Positions 11,576 through 25,600 of a stretch of DNA of 64,000 bases are shown here, one piece after another. The translations under genes were made by a program, and so were the position numbers. The number at the start of each line of letters is the position of its first letter. Position 1 is the first letter of the stretch. Origin of the DNA: Notamacropus eugenii (Eukaryota > Chordata > Mammalia > Diprotodontia > Macropodidae); the NCBI RefSeq assembly GCF_028372415.1, contig NC_092874.1:113907744-113971743 (forward strand), written 5' to 3'. The notes beneath the pieces were generated by a model, which worked only from the letters and a program-made list of their open reading frames with translations, made no database searches and was not told where the DNA came from.

Positions 11576-12557
11576 AAAATGCAGAATGAGATGTTTTTAG
11601 ACATGGTCAAAATACGAATTTGGTTTGATGCATATTTGTTATGATGGTTTTATTTTTCTAATTGTTATTCATTGTGAAAGAGTGACAATAAATTCTTGAT
11701 AAAAATAAATTTTTAAAAAATAACTAGGAAATGCTAAATAATCTTTGGCAATTAACAGAAGACATGCCATGATTTTGAACTGTATTATTTACTCATCGAT
11801 ACTGCTTTTTGTCTCAATGGAAAAAGGATCAGAATCTTACACTAAAATTTACGATAAATGAACCATGTCTGTTTTTATTCATGTAAATTATCAATCTGTG
11901 AACTACTAATTTACTGGCAGAAGCAAAAATGAAAAGAAAAAAATGCTGTGTGCAAATTACAGTACAGGAAATATAAGAGAAAGCTCATTTCCTCTATTAC
12001 TGTATGTAATGTTCCTTCAGCAGAGGCTAATCAGAGCACAGTGAAAAAGGAGTAGACCACAGGGGAAATACAAACATTGGTATACTATCCAAAGGGTGAG
12101 GTCTAGCCTAGTGGAAATGAAAACATTATGTGCTATAAATATACGTGTACTTGCTCTGTGAACACATTTAAAAATACTCATGTGGATGTCTTCTATTTTA
12201 CCTACATTCACACAAATGGAAATTGAAGGGGAATAAATTAGGTGGAAAAAATGAAATGCTGTAATAAAACTGTTCTTTTAGCTCACGCAGCAGGAGCTGA
12301 AGTTTACAGCGGCATAAAACACCAAGTCAGAAGTGGCTAAAAGCATTGGTAATTTCAGCCAATGAAATTATTGGTCCTTCCTTTTTTTTGGCAGAACATT
12401 TTAAGTTTTTCTATCTCTTCATAATGTAAAAGTACAGTGAGTACAGCAGTTTCCCAAATTACTCCACAGAAGGCACATTCTACATAAAGTTTAGAAAAGT
12501 GCATCATGTAGATTTTATCTCATGTGATCCTCACAAGAGCTATATGGTAGGTGGTTG

Positions 12558-12876
12558 GGGCAGCTAGGTGGTGCAGTGGATAGAGCACCAGTGCAGGAGT
12601 CAGGAGGACCTGAGTTCAAATCTCACCTCAGACACTTGGCACTCACTAACTGTGTGACCTTGGGCAAGTCACCTAACCCCAAATGCCTCATCCTGGGTCA
12701 TCTCCAGTCATCCTGATGAATATCTGGTCACTGGATTCAGATGGCTCTGGAGGAAAAGTGAGGCTGGGGACCTGCATAGCCGTCCCTCACTCAAAACAAA
12801 GTCAAGTGCAAGTCATGTCATTGTTTCTCTGATGGTATGGTCTGGTATCGTCTTCTTAGGCAACAAAGGACGAACG

Positions 12877-12928
<52 letters not shown>
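12558..12928 (+). mobile_element. WSINE/WALLSI-type SINE, near full length, with (CA)n tail
   Basis: Starts gggcagctaggtggtgcagt, B box gagttcaaatc, inner block 'ccagtcatcctgatgaatat', 'tcaagtgcaagtcatgtcat', 'tcttcttaggcaacaaagg', then (CA)n at 12878-12928. Best-preserved copy in the window. Confidence 0.88.
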
Positions 12929-12929
<1 letters not shown>

Positions 12930-13384
12930 CTGAGTAAAGAAAAAACTTCTGAAGACCTTCTCTAGATGGTCTTGCAGCAGAAGTAAAGCAAAAACAACTT
13001 TCAGTATATAGCAGTTTCCCCAGAACCTCCTAGAAAACTATGGCAAAGATGATAAAAATAGTCACTGTTGGAGATCCTTGAGAACACAGGCACACCAACT
13101 GTTGGAGGAACTATGTATTGGCTCATTCGTTCTGAACAATTATTTGGAATTACGTGACTAAACTAAAAATCTTTTAACCCAGCAGAACAGAATTCTAAGG
13201 AGGTCAAAGACAGGAGAAAAGGTCTTAACTATACAAAACTATTCACAGCAACACATCTAGTAGTAGCAACCAGGAAGCAAAGCTAACATCAATTGGGAAA
13301 TGACTGAAAAGACTGCGGTACTTTCATGTTTCCTGAGAGTAGGGCAGAGGGGATATAGCATGCTAGACATTGAGAAGAGAGCCT

Positions 13385-13570
13385 TAATTCAAGTACCCCT
13401 CCTATGATCAGTAATTGTGCAGCTGTAGGCAAATTATAAACTCTCTGAGCCTATTTCCTCATCGGTAAAATGGGAATAATACCTGGAGTACCTACCTCAC
13501 AGAGTTAATGGAAGGCTCTTTAGATAACCTATATAAGTTACATACAAGCTTCAAAGCCCTATATAATGAC
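13385..13570 (+). mobile_element. MIR-like SINE
   Basis: 'ctctgagcctatttcctcat', 'gtaaaatgggaataatacct', 'ctacctcacagagttaatgg'; sense-orientation MIR-type tail. A second, antisense MIR fragment follows at about 13575-13740. Confidence 0.6.
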
Positions 13571-13574
13571 AGCT

Positions 13575-13740
13575 TGTAGCAGCTAGCATTTGTATGACAT
13601 TTTAAGATGTTCAAATGACTTTACAAATATGTTCATTTTTATCTCCAAAATCCTGGAAGGTAGATGCTATTTTATAAATAAGGAAACTAAGACAGACAAG
13701 CTAATAGATAAGTGGTCCTTTGAGAAGAGATCTGATTTTT
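13575..13740 (-). mobile_element. MIR-like SINE fragment, antisense
   Basis: 'cagctagcatttgtatgaca', 'ctggaaggtagatgctattt', 'aataaggaaactaagacaga'; truncated. Confidence 0.55.
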
Positions 13741-13797
13741 GAAAATAGCTAAAAATCTTTCAGAACCAAGTGGTTCTAACCAGATGGGTTAGACTAG

Positions 13798-13935
13798 TTG
13801 GCCAATGACAGCAAAGCTTAGTAGAGACAGGAAGCCTTGAAGTCAGGAACATCTTCCTTCCAGTCCCACCTCTGATATACAATGGCTATGGGACCTTGAG
13901 TAAGTCACCTAACTTCTCACTGCCCCAGGCAACAG
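13798..13935 (+). mobile_element. MIR-related SINE fragment
   Basis: 'gaagccttgaagtcaggaac', 'gggaccttgagtaagtcacc'. Ends just before the next SINE. Confidence 0.5.
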
Positions 13936-13964
13936 CAGGTGATCTATACTTGGAGATCAGCAAT

Positions 13965-14212
13965 ACAGCAGATAGAGCATCATGTCTAGAGTTAGGGAGA
14001 CTCATCTTCCAGAGTTCAAATATGGCCTCAGACACTTACTAGCTATGTGACTCTGGGCAGGTCACTTAACTGTTTTTGCCTCAGCTCCTCACCTATATAA
14101 TGAATTGGAGAAGGAAATGGCAAACCACTACAGTATCTTTGCCAAAAAAACCCTAAACAGGGTTATGAAGAGTCAGACATGACTGAAATAAATGAACAAC
14201 AAACAAATGAAA
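13965..14212 (+). mobile_element. tRNA-RTE type SINE
   Basis: Head 'cagatagagcatcatgtcta' and 'agagttcaaatatggcctc'; tail 'gagaaggaaatggcaaacca', 'gttatgaagagtcagacatg', ending aatgaacaac. Confidence 0.85.
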
Positions 14213-14319
14213 TCAATAGGTCTAGGCCCAAATACAAAATAACCCCAGCTGGTCAAAGCCATTTGTGTCTCTTCCCTTCCCTTGTTCCCTCTCTCAGTCC
14301 CCAAAAAGTAATAACTAGT

Positions 14320-14325
14320 TTTATT
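14320..14325 (-). terminator. Candidate poly(A) signal for STMP1
   Basis: First canonical AATAAA on the - strand after the STMP1 stop at 15852 (about 1.5 kb downstream). ATTAAA variants also lie near 15272 and 14668, so this is only a candidate. Confidence 0.25.
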
Positions 14326-14369
14326 ATGAGGTTTAGAAACCAGATGCAAAGGTAATGCTGATGGAGCAC

Positions 14370-14560
14370 AATAACACAGATTTTAGAATGGGAAGGGCCC
14401 TTAGAGATCCTCCCCTTCAATACTTCCATTTTAAAGAGAAAGAAAATGAGACCTACCAAGGCCCAAGGTTATACAGGCACTAAAAGGCAAACATCTGTAA
14501 CTCTGGTCTCTGGATATCAAATCCAACACTGTTCCCACCACACTAGGCTCCTTACTTAGT
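14370..14560 (-). mobile_element. MIR-like SINE fragment
   Basis: 'agaatgggaagggcccttag', 'agaaaatgagacctaccaag', then a degraded 'aatccaacactgttcccacc'; antisense MIR-type order. Confidence 0.5.
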
Positions 14561-14772
14561 AGAAAGGCACCATGCAACGGGGACATCATTTGGACAAGTT
14601 TTTGGCTTCCCAAGGTGATGACACTTGGAAGTCTACTGCTTTGGATATCTAATTTCTAATGGGGACTTTTTTTAATCCCTTACTTTGTAGTTTCAAAATA
14701 CACAGTGCTGAATGTGTATAAAAACATGAACAACTAGTTCTTTCTGTTTGTAGGCTCTGTTAAATAACCTGG

Positions 14773-14773
<1 letters not shown>

Positions 14774-14808
<35 letters not shown>
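14774..14808. repeat. (ATT)n microsatellite
   Basis: Pure run of about 11 ATT units. Confidence 0.95.
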
Positions 14809-15851
14809 TAACACACCACCAGTGTGGTTGCTAAAAACTAACCAAAACTAAAAAAAAAAAAAAGACATGCAAGTATCCCTAGAGCAGAACTCCTGATTAA
14901 TTTTGGTATATTTAAAATACATACTTTTAAATTAGCATGTGGGTTGGGTGGTTCATCCGCCCAACAGCAGGGGTCACAGAAGAGAACTAGAATACACACA
15001 ACAGGAGAATGTTCCTTGAATTTGTCAAACAAATACTGTATGGGTTGAGCCAAATTTGTCAGAGAATGTATCTCTGAAATACTTAAAATAAATATAAAAG
15101 TACAGTTCAACAAATACTTTCTTTATATACAACCTTTCACTTATACACAATTACAGCAAGTTAGATCTCCTTAAAATGAGAATAATCACATTTAGGAAGC
15201 AATATAGGACAAAATAAGTACATTAGTCATAGAAAAATGTATTCCAAGGAGACCAATTTCAAGAGCAAGTTTAATGTCCTATTTCTTTTCCCCCCAGAGA
15301 ATATACTGTTGGACAACTAAGAGGTCTGAAAAAAAAAATACTTGCTCATTATTTAACTGGTTACACAAACAATTATAAAACTGCTGTGGTAGAACATAAA
15401 ATAAATGGAAGTCACCAGAAATCAGTTGCTATATAATGGTTTTAATTGATTTGGAACAACACTGTTTGACACTAAATGCTTATAAAGCATCCAGTGTGGT
15501 AGACATAATTAGAAAATTAGTATTACTGCCATCTGTTCAGCCATATAAAAAGCAACTTAAAAAATTACTAGAAATCCACAATTTAAAAGGTAAGGGGAGA
15601 GATCACTAATCAAATCTAGCATTTCCTAGTCAAACACCACGATTCAAGCAACAGAATCTCCCACGCAGATACAGGGTTCCGAGGAGTCCAGGAGCAATAA
15701 TAAAGGGTAGTTTTGGTGTTACAGGTGTAGTTTAGCTCAAAGGCATCTCAGTGTATCTCAGGGTAAAGACAGTCATTCAGTCCTGGAAGAGAGAATAGGA
15801 ACTTTTGTTTTGAATAGGAAAGCATCCAGACGATATTACTAGATGTTGGCA

Positions 15852-15926
15852 TTAAGAGTTAGGAGGTTTCTTCTTGGCATCTACATCTTTTTTAATCTCT
15901 TCAAGCTTTTTGGCCAAGTTCGGAAT
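15852..15926 (-). CDS. STMP1: STMP1 coding exon 3 with stop
   Basis: 24 codons plus TAA, read from 15926 to 15852, acceptor ttttcaaag. Encodes a hydrophilic, lysine-rich tail starting [14 protein letters not shown] and ending KKPPNS. Confidence 0.95.
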   Translation of the reverse strand: MPNLAKKLEEIKKDVDAKKKPPNS

Positions 15927-16581
15927 CTTTGAAAAGAAAAGAAAAGTTTTTAGCTTTGCATATCACCAATACCCTCTCCCCTTCCCATCTGTCCACCAAA
16001 GACCAATAAATTTCATAAATATACATATATGAGATAAATTTCCTAAGTTTACATTTCTTTCCAAAAGAGTTCTTGAATCACAGCACTAAGAAGTACTATA
16101 AATATTGCTAGCCGAATGCTAAATATGTAAAAATTTATTAAGTTAAAAAAAGGCTTCCTTTGAAAACGCAAACTCCCTATTTTCTACAAATCACAACACA
16201 TTCAAATGCTATATGAACAAATAAGACCCACAACTAGGAAATTTTATCATTCCAATGAGAAGGTTGCTACTGCAAATGCTCTTTGTGCGCTAAAAATTTG
16301 AGTCCTGATGACTAACATAATTTTACCTACCAATTCTTTAAAGCAAAAACATCCTTCTCTCCTCTGAAAATCTTTTCAGGTTCATTTCTACCTCATCCTT
16401 TATAGGTAGTCAGGCATCCTCTGAGTTTCTAATCTATTTTTATCAATGATTCATTTGGTGATTCTGGGAAAAGAAACTTCCTTCTCCATCAATAAAGGCT
16501 TAATAGCATCGCCCGATGATAAGGATGATGATGATGGTGGTGCTGGTGGTAGTGATAGCATAATTTAAGGCTTGCAGAACT

Positions 16582-16614
<33 letters not shown>

Positions 16615-19600
16615 CGTAAGTATTATAATCTCTGAATCTCCAACAACAACCCTATGAGGTAGGTGCTGTTATAATCTAAAGCTAAGAGGGATTGTTACTT
16701 TCCCAGGGTACACACAGTCAGTATATGTCTAAGGCCAAATTTGAACTCCCAAGTTCAGTGCTCTATCTGTGAAACCATCTTCCTTCCTAAGATGGTTCTG
16801 AAGAAATCTAAACAACTTGCAGTAACTGTACTATAAAAATTAGTCTTTAAAGTTACTGGTAAATTCTGTCACTACAATTAATTCCTCTCAACAAATGGAA
16901 GTGATGGGAAGCAAACATCATCCTGCTAAAGGTCTTTTATGCTCTTTCTACTTGATTTTCCACAGGACGTGAAAAAGAGCCTCAATTAAATGAAACAGCA
17001 TTAGCTCAGGGCTAACAAGTTACAGCATAAGATCACTGCGAGACTGCTCTCCACTGCTGACAAGCTGCCCTCTTGCGGTGATCTGGGGCAGAGAGTACCA
17101 CGGCTGCATTAAAAGTGTAATGGAAAAATATCTACTAAATGATGGACTTGCTCCAAGATTTAACACTCAGCCATCATCCCTTAAATATTTAGGGGGAAAC
17201 TGCTCTTTATTTTTGCTAGGATTCAGTTCTGGCAAGGAAAACGCCCACACTTAAGGTAAATCACTATAAAACACTTCAACAGAGACAAAAAGGTTTTGAA
17301 TGACAGTCACTTACGTCATAGTTCTGAGCCAGATACATCCCGACCACATTGCCGAGTGTAAATCCTAGCTGAAGGAAAAAATGGAATAGGAGTTACAGAT
17401 GTAAAAGCAGAAGGGAAGGGAATAAGTATTTACACAGCATCTACTAAGTGACAGACAACACATTAAGCACTTTACAGTATCTCATTTGATCCCAAACTGA
17501 TATAAACTGATCATCTTTTTTGGAGAACAAATCTCGAAATACATGATGGAATTACAAAACTGATTGTTCACCCCTTCACCCAATGATCCCAGCAGCAGGC
17601 ACATAGCCCAGAGGCTTTTTTTTTTTTTTTAATAAAAAGAGAAGGAACCACATCTACACAAAATCATTTGTGCTGTTTTATTCGTAAAAACAAACTGGAA
17701 ACAACTTATCAAAAGATTTGGGGGATTACTGAATAAAACATGGCATAACAATGTACTTAAATATTATTGTGTTGTTACAAATAAGTTACATAAAGAAATG
17801 TGGAAAGATAAAAGCAAAAGCAAAATTAGAACATACACACTGAATGCAACTATATAAAAAAGTTTTATTAAGCAAAAAGGTCAATAGGGAATAGTAAACT
17901 ATTTTAACATTTAAATTCTTTAAACTGCTCAGATTATATAACATTCTTAGGAGTTTGGTCCTTATTTACAGTTGTTTACACAAATTTATGACAATACCAA
18001 ATCAAATACCATGACATCTTCCCAGGAATAAAGATCAGGTGTTATTCCACAGACAGATGCAGTGAAATTCCACCCTATATTCTCATCTACCATTAAAGTG
18101 GGAACTCATTTTCCTTGCCAAGGATAACCTCTCCACATAGATCTTTGGTCCCATCCCTTCTTCGACCTTGCTACTCTCAAACCTTCAATCTTTGCTCTCT
18201 CTACCAACCAACTCCTTCCCATCTGCCTACAAACATGCTCAGATCTCTCCAGCCAGAAAAATCTTTCGTCCCTTTAAGCTAACATCTTTCTTTTCCTCTC
18301 CTTTCTGCTGCTAAACTTTGACAGAGAAATGTACATTCACTGACATACTCCCCCACGACCTCCACAATCTGGCTTCTGTCCTCACTACTGAAATTGCTCT
18401 CTACATCCAAGGTGTCCAAAAAGTTCTTAATTGCTCAATCAACTGGCCATTTTTTTACTCTTCCTCCTTGACCTTTGCAATCTTTTAAACACCTTCTATA
18501 GGAAACGTGTTCCTTCTTCATTTTAATTCTAATCTTTTCATTCTCTATCAGTGGCATCACTGTCAATTACTTTTTCTCAAGGCCATACATTTGAAATTAC
18601 TTGAGGGAAGGGGGCAGAATAGAGGTTAGTCAGATAAATCATAGGTTAATTATTTAATTATTGTACAGTTTCTTTGATATGATAATAATAATAAATCATG
18701 GTCAAACTTGAAGGCCAAAATTAGAGATGCAAGAACGAAATAAGGCTTTTTCTTGTACTTGTGGGGCAGCATACTAGATTTAGGGGTACTTGTGGTGCAG
18801 TAGAAAGACTGACAGACCTGGAGTCAGGAAGTCTCATCTTCCTGAGTTCAGATCTGGCCTCAGACACTTACTAGTTGTATGACCTTGGGCAAGTCACTTA
18901 ACCCTGTTTGCCTCAGTTTCTTCATCTGTAAAATAAGCTAGAGAAGGAAATGGGAAAACACTACAATATCTGCCAAGAAAACCCCAAAAGGGTCATAAAG
19001 AGTCAAATACAACTGAAAAACAACCAAACAACAACAAATACTTACATACATACATAATTCAAGCTTGTTTGGATCAGTAATTTGAGAGAGGGGGAAAAAA
19101 GAAAAAAAGACTAGATCCAAAGAGAAGTCTCACAAAATACCACTTTCCAGTAATTTTCTTTAGAAAACTGTAGTCTTTCCACACTATCATGCCACCTCCC
19201 AAACTGTTCAAATACTTTTTGTAGACATTCAAATGTGAAGGTAAAATAGAGCTAGCTGAAAAAAAAAGTTTTGCTATTTTTTGGTATCAAAAGTTAAAAT
19301 AATTTATACAACTTATTATGTAACATGTTACCTTCTCCAAGCCTCATTTATCTTCTGAAAAATTAGAAGTCTTGACCAAATCTCTGCAGTCCTTTTCTAG
19401 ATTTAAGATTCTAGAAGTTCTTCCTATGCCTCAAATTATTTTTAAAAGAGTTTTAATTTTGCAATTTTCCTGGGAATTAGAGCAAGCAGGATCATAGTTA
19501 CTAGAGTAAAATCTATAAACCATCCAAACAGACATCATTCCAAATTCCAGTTTTTGGATTCATCTTAATGTTTGCACAGAAGTTGTGTCTCAGAAATGCT

Positions 19601-22600
19601 AATTAGTTGCTAACTAATTGAAATTAAAGTTAACTCACTTTAGTTTCACATGTACTAAGATAAGCATTACTTTCTATGGTGGTCTACCAGTATAAAAGGA
19701 CAGATTATGACCATTAGAATACAGAATTTCAAAACTAGAAGGGACCTAAGAGACCTTCTAGTCTAACTTCCTTAATTCTAATTGCTACGAAAAAGGATGG
19801 AATCTGACCAATTTTTTCCACAGGCTTTCAAAGAACCAAATTCTTTATGGATGTCATTTCACCAATGCTGGTACTCCCTACAACTGCATAAATTGCAATA
19901 CCTTCTCTACCTCCTTTTCCAGGCCTACATCTTTGATGACATTTTTTACTGCATAACTCTTCACTGTGTGGAATAAGCTCTAACCTATATCTGCTATGCA
20001 TCTCTCCAATGCCCTTTAGGTGACCTAAAACCTGAGTCTTTATGATCTGCAGCCATATGAGAATATCAGAAGACTATTGGTATTTAAAAGATAGGTTTGT
20101 GGGAGACATGCACTGGGATATGGGGTGTATAGGGTATTCAGGGAGGACTAGCACCTCTTATGTGGGGGCTGCCAAGCCCTTTTCAGGGCTGTGCACCCAC
20201 CTTTGGCATCCACCTTCGCACAACTCTCATCTGTGGCTCCAAGAAGCTGTAGCATGTTCAGGTTTACCCTGGTAAACCCATCTCTACAAACAGCCTAACC
20301 TAGATTTAAAGTAACCAACAGGCCTCAAACGCAATGAGTTAGGGGATGTCCACCCCAAGCATGTGAAGACTTCTCCCAGCTGAATGGGCAGATGAGAACA
20401 ATTTGTTCCAACAGCCCCGGAGGCAGCTGAAGCAGGCACTGTAGAACACTTAGAGCTTGCTCAGACATTGAAAACACCAAGGTCATCCACTGTATCCTGG
20501 GCCATCCCCAGTCATCCTGACTTCTGTCAGAGAGAGTCTGGCTGCCGACTTCGTGCAACCTTGTGTATTTAACCTCACTTAAATACAACTCATTCAGAGT
20601 CAAGACATCAACCCATGATGTCACTGCTCTTCTTCAAAACAATAGACAAACAAAAAAAAAACCAATATTGGGATATATAGAAAATATAAGAACTAAACAT
20701 GTCAATAAAGTTTTCTTCTAAAAAATTTGATCTCAGAGAAAAGAGGAAGAAATCAATCTTTCTCCTTTTTTCTTTTCTATTAAAGGGGTCATCCCCATGA
20801 CTACCTTTTAAAGAGGCCTATTCACTGAATGGGCATTACCTCACTTTAAGTGAGGACCTTAAAAGGATTTAGCTTAAAAGGCCAAGGTGTCCCAGTGCAT
20901 CCTGGGTCCTCTCCAGTCATCCTGAGGAGTATCTGGTCACTGGCTCTGGAGGAGAAGTGAGGCTGGCGACCTGCACAGCCCTCCCTCACTCAAAACAGTC
21001 AAATGCAAGTCATGTCATCATTTCTCTGATGGCACGGTCTTCTTCAGCAACAAAAGACAAACACAACAATAACAACCAGAAAGATGAAGAATGCTATGTG
21101 TTCAATCATATGAAGTCACAATTATTTAACTGGTTTTTCTTCTTTGCTAAAAAGCTAGGCTTACAGGGTAGAAGAGGAAGAAGGAGATATTCAGAAGTGT
21201 CTTTTGTAAAAAGAAAAAGCATCAATAAAATAAACAAAAATAAAAATACAGGTTTTTGTTTCTGGGAGATGCTTCCAATCATTAAAAGCACTACACAATT
21301 TCCCACTTTCTTGTATACCTGATTCTCCTTTTCAACTCTGGTCCCATTTTATTATTCATCCACAGTGTTTATCCAAGAAGTGCACTGACAGACTAATATA
21401 TTATTCACCTAACTACCTATCAGTCTGGACAAGAAGTATCCTTCTACCACCTTCAAAGCAGCAGACCTTCTCTACTCATTCAAATGTCTCTTTAATAGTC
21501 AATAAACATAGAAGGATTCTGTACCTCCTGATCAATAGCTTCACTGCAAAGATGTGGCACACTACAGAACACTGCCTGCAAAAAGCCTGCCTCTTCCCCC
21601 ATACCCTCATCAAGGACTCCCTCAACATATGAACAGATCACTCTCATAAAGCCCCTGCGGAAATATGAAAGCAGGCACAAGGGTCCATGGCAACTGATGT
21701 CATTAATCACTTTTTGTCTGTAGTTAATATTATATTGTTTCCCAAGCATTCGGTATCCTCCCCTTTTTCAGATATATTGAGTCAAATAACCTCACCCCTT
21801 GCTTTAACAAGTCAGTGATCAGAACATGTTATCAGCCATTTCAGATTAGATGTATGTAACCTGTTGTTTTCTAGCTCTTAAGACACAGAATCTGCTAACC
21901 TCTTCTATTCCTACTTTTGTAATTAAGTCACTAAGTATTAAGTCCCTCCAAATTAAATTAAATGGTTTTACTAAGTCCTTCACAGAATTTTTCTATCATC
22001 CTCTGCATCAAATGCCCAAACTACAATTATTATTCATGGTGATCTTTTTTCTTTTCTTATCTTTTTTCACAAACTTTCACAGTGAGTATTCAAATAAAAT
22101 ACCAAACATACCATGAAATAGAAATTATTGTTGCATTTAGACATACCAACTCTAAAACCAATTCTGCCAACTTCTTTATTTGTCTCTCCAAAAATAGCCT
22201 GTGAGACATCTTTCCATTTAGCTGTAACTCCCTTTTGTCTCCATGCTTTAGAGCAAGAATGTCAAAATGGATATGATTCAGGTACTCCAGCGGTGTGTCC
22301 ACTCAGTGGTTTCTGAGGACACGCACTTCACTTTAGAGAAACAGCAACTGAATCCATATTACAGACTGTCTAGAGGCTGCACAATTCTTAGTGCCTTTTG
22401 TCCCTACTTTTTTTTTCTTGCCATTCTGCTACCATCACTGCATAGGCAGGGGAGGCCACACAAGAATTAGTCATTTTGCATTTTTCTTTGTTTCCTGGGT
22501 TGCCAAGACTAAATAAATAATTCAGGACCTAAAAAATCAGTCTAAGTACCAAAGGTTAAAAATAATTCACACAACTTCAGTTTACTGAAACTAAATTCTG

Positions 22601-25600
22601 ATTTGTCGAGTGAGAAAATACCCTTGAAACACCAGGTGACCATTTATTTCGGAATAAGTATTTCCAAGTGGCTTACAGCTATTTAGATAAATGTCTGTGT
22701 TTTGTAACATAAAGCCTTTCAATCTGGGAGGAGTATGCCTTCAGTGTATATACAGTTGCCTATTATGTACTCAGAGTGTCCTATTCAGCCTATTTCCAAT
22801 TCTCCCAACCAGTAGGTCAGGATCTACCAGTAGCTTCTGAAGCTTTGCTTCCAATCTCCCCCCATTTAGATAATTCTCCACATAGTAGCCAAAATAATAT
22901 GGAATAGAGAATGTTGGCAGTTAGGTGGCATAATGGAGAGAATGCTAAATTTGGAGCTTGGGGTCAAATCAGCTCTTGCCTCAGACGCTCCCAGGTTGCA
23001 TATCCACTAGGCAAATCACTTCACCTCTCTCAGACTCAGTTTCCTCATTTGCAAAACTGTTATACTAATAGCATCTACCTTTTTTTATAGTACTTATAAC
23101 TGTGCCAGGGACTGTCCTAAGCACTTCACAATTATCATCTCATTAAATCCTCAAAACAATCCTGGGAGGTAGGTGCTGTTATTATCCCTGCTTTACAGAC
23201 AAGGTAACTGAGGCAAATATAGGTTAAGCGATTTGCCCAAAGTCACACAGCTAAGTAAATGTCTGAGGCTGGATTTGAATTCAGGTCTTCCTGACTCCAG
23301 ACCCAGTGCTCTATGCACTGTTCATTCTATATACCTAGCTGCATCAGAAAAAAGGCATTGTGGAGAAAATGCTGTGTGAGAAAGCCTTAAAGGAAACTAG
23401 GGATTTTGAAAAGCAGAGGTGAGGAGACAGTGTGTTCCAAGCACAGGGAACAGTCGGTGCAAAGGCATGAAGACAGGAGATGGAAGAAGGGCAAGCAGTG
23501 CAACTTACCTAGACCACAAAACACGGCAAGGGAAGTAATGCATAAAGTTGGAAAGGCAAAGTTGGGCCCAGATTGGAAGAGTTTAAAAGTCAAACAGAGA
23601 AACTTATATTTTATACTGAAGGTAAAAGAAAACCACTGTACTTTACAGAGGGGGAAACAGGTACATAGTCAGACCTCCACTTTAGGAAAAATCACTTTAG
23701 CAACTCTAAGGGGCTCTACTGGGGAAGGAAAAGATAAAGCAGGGAAGCTGATTAGAAGGCTATTGAAATAGGTGATGCACACTTGAAGTAAGGTTAAGGT
23801 TATAAATAGAAAGGGGATATACGTGCAAGAAATACTGCAGAGGTCAAAATGGTAAGACTCTACTGATCAGATCTGTGAGGATGGATGAAACCATTTAGTC
23901 GGGAATGACACTGACTAGTCATCCAATAAACATTTAGTAGACAGCTATTATATATATGCCAGATACTGTGCTAAATGATGGAGATACAAGGAAAGGTAAA
24001 AAACAGCTCCTGTCTTCAAGGCATTCTCAAGCTAATAGGGGGATGCAATACACAAAAAGCTGAAAAGTGAGTGTGGGGGAGAAGGGATACCATGGGAAAG
24101 GGCAACTGAAATTCTACAGGCCAGGTGGTATCTGGGATATGGGAAGAGGTCTCTGACGTCCATCCTCCAATCAAAGTGACAGAGGGTCCCCAGGGTCAAG
24201 AGGTCCTGAGGAAATGTGAGTTTCAGAGCTGATTCAATCTTGCAGAGAGATGAGTTTCTGGAAACAATGGAAACAAGTCCAGAAGAGGAGCCAGGTGGGA
24301 AATGATGAGTATGCAAACTTGGGTTACTGGAAAGATGGTGGTGACCTCAACAGAAATAGCAAGTTCCGAAGAGAGATGATGATGCAGATGATGCTTATGA
24401 CACATCAGTTTCAAAATATCTAATACCAGCTGGTGATGTAGAACTACAAATACATAGTTTTACTATACCACACTGTCTCTCACAGTCTTTAATCTTTAGA
24501 TTTTGATTTTTCCAGTCATTTCATATTACTCTCCTTTTCATATTCTCTGTTCCAGGAAAATGGAACAATCTACTCTCTTACATTTGTGAAAGCCATCTCC
24601 TACACCTGTAATATATTTCTCAAAATTCTTACTTTTTTTCAAGGCTCTTGTGCCATCTACTAAGGAAATCTTCCTTGATGCCCTCTATAATCAGTGATGT
24701 TGCCCTCCTCAAATTACCTTATATTTATCTATTTGCTATATTCCCTGATAGAATACAAAATTCTGGACAAGTACATTTTGTTTTTGTATTCCCTACTTAA
24801 GATACAGTAACTTGGCACTTAATTTGTTTGATGAATTGAACTGACAATGAATTAGAATAGGGGTCTGCAATACTGTCCAAAGTCAAATCCTGCCAATAGC
24901 CACTTGCTTTTGTATAGCCAGGCTTTTAGAAAGGTTTTCACATTTCAAATTATAGTAGGGTTTGGCCTACAAGGTCATAGCTTGCTAATCCCTGAATTAG
25001 AAGAAGAAATGAGAGATTGGCTCACCAATTAGGTTACTGCCTACATAAGTAGTGAAAATATGAGATAAGGAACTGAACCAAAGTGGCATCAATGGAAATT
25101 AAAAGCAACGGATACAAAAAACCACAGATCTACAGGTATGATTCCATAGTCCAAACATGTACTGAATACCCATGTACCAGTACAGTATAAAATATGGTCC
25201 CTGTCTTCAAGAAGCATATAATCTAGCTAGAAGGACTAGACATATACAAATGAAAGAGTTAAATAACAATACAAGAGAGTATTAGCATATTACCTTATAT
25301 ATGAGATGCCCAAAGATATCCAATTTGATATAAGTAAGGGTAATGATGTGATATTAGAAAAAATAAATACAAGATGTCAGAGAAGAGCTCAGTGCAGGTT
25401 CTAACAGTCATACAGTACTTGAATTCATGGAGAAGGTAGGACTTGGATTAGGATGAACTTAAACAGGTAGTAAAAAGTGATAAGATCTTTCCAGATAATG
25501 AAACAAAGAGAAATCATTAGGAGATGGTAAAAAACAGGAACTCTCCTATAGTCAAGTCCATTGAAAAACAGGAGACAATAATCAGGTAGGGCCAAATACC

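Larger units (their letters stand above)
8799..15851. other. Convergent intergenic region between SLC13A4 and STMP1, including both 3' UTRs
   Basis: No further coding sequence. Neither cleavage site can be fixed. For SLC13A4 (+), a canonical AATAAA lies at 10431-10436, 1.6 kb past the stop. For STMP1 (-), the first canonical AATAAA downstream is 14325-14320, 1.5 kb past the stop. Listed repeats fill much of 9.57-14.6 kb. In 15.12-15.85 kb I see no repeat; it is probably STMP1 3' UTR. Confidence 0.5.
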
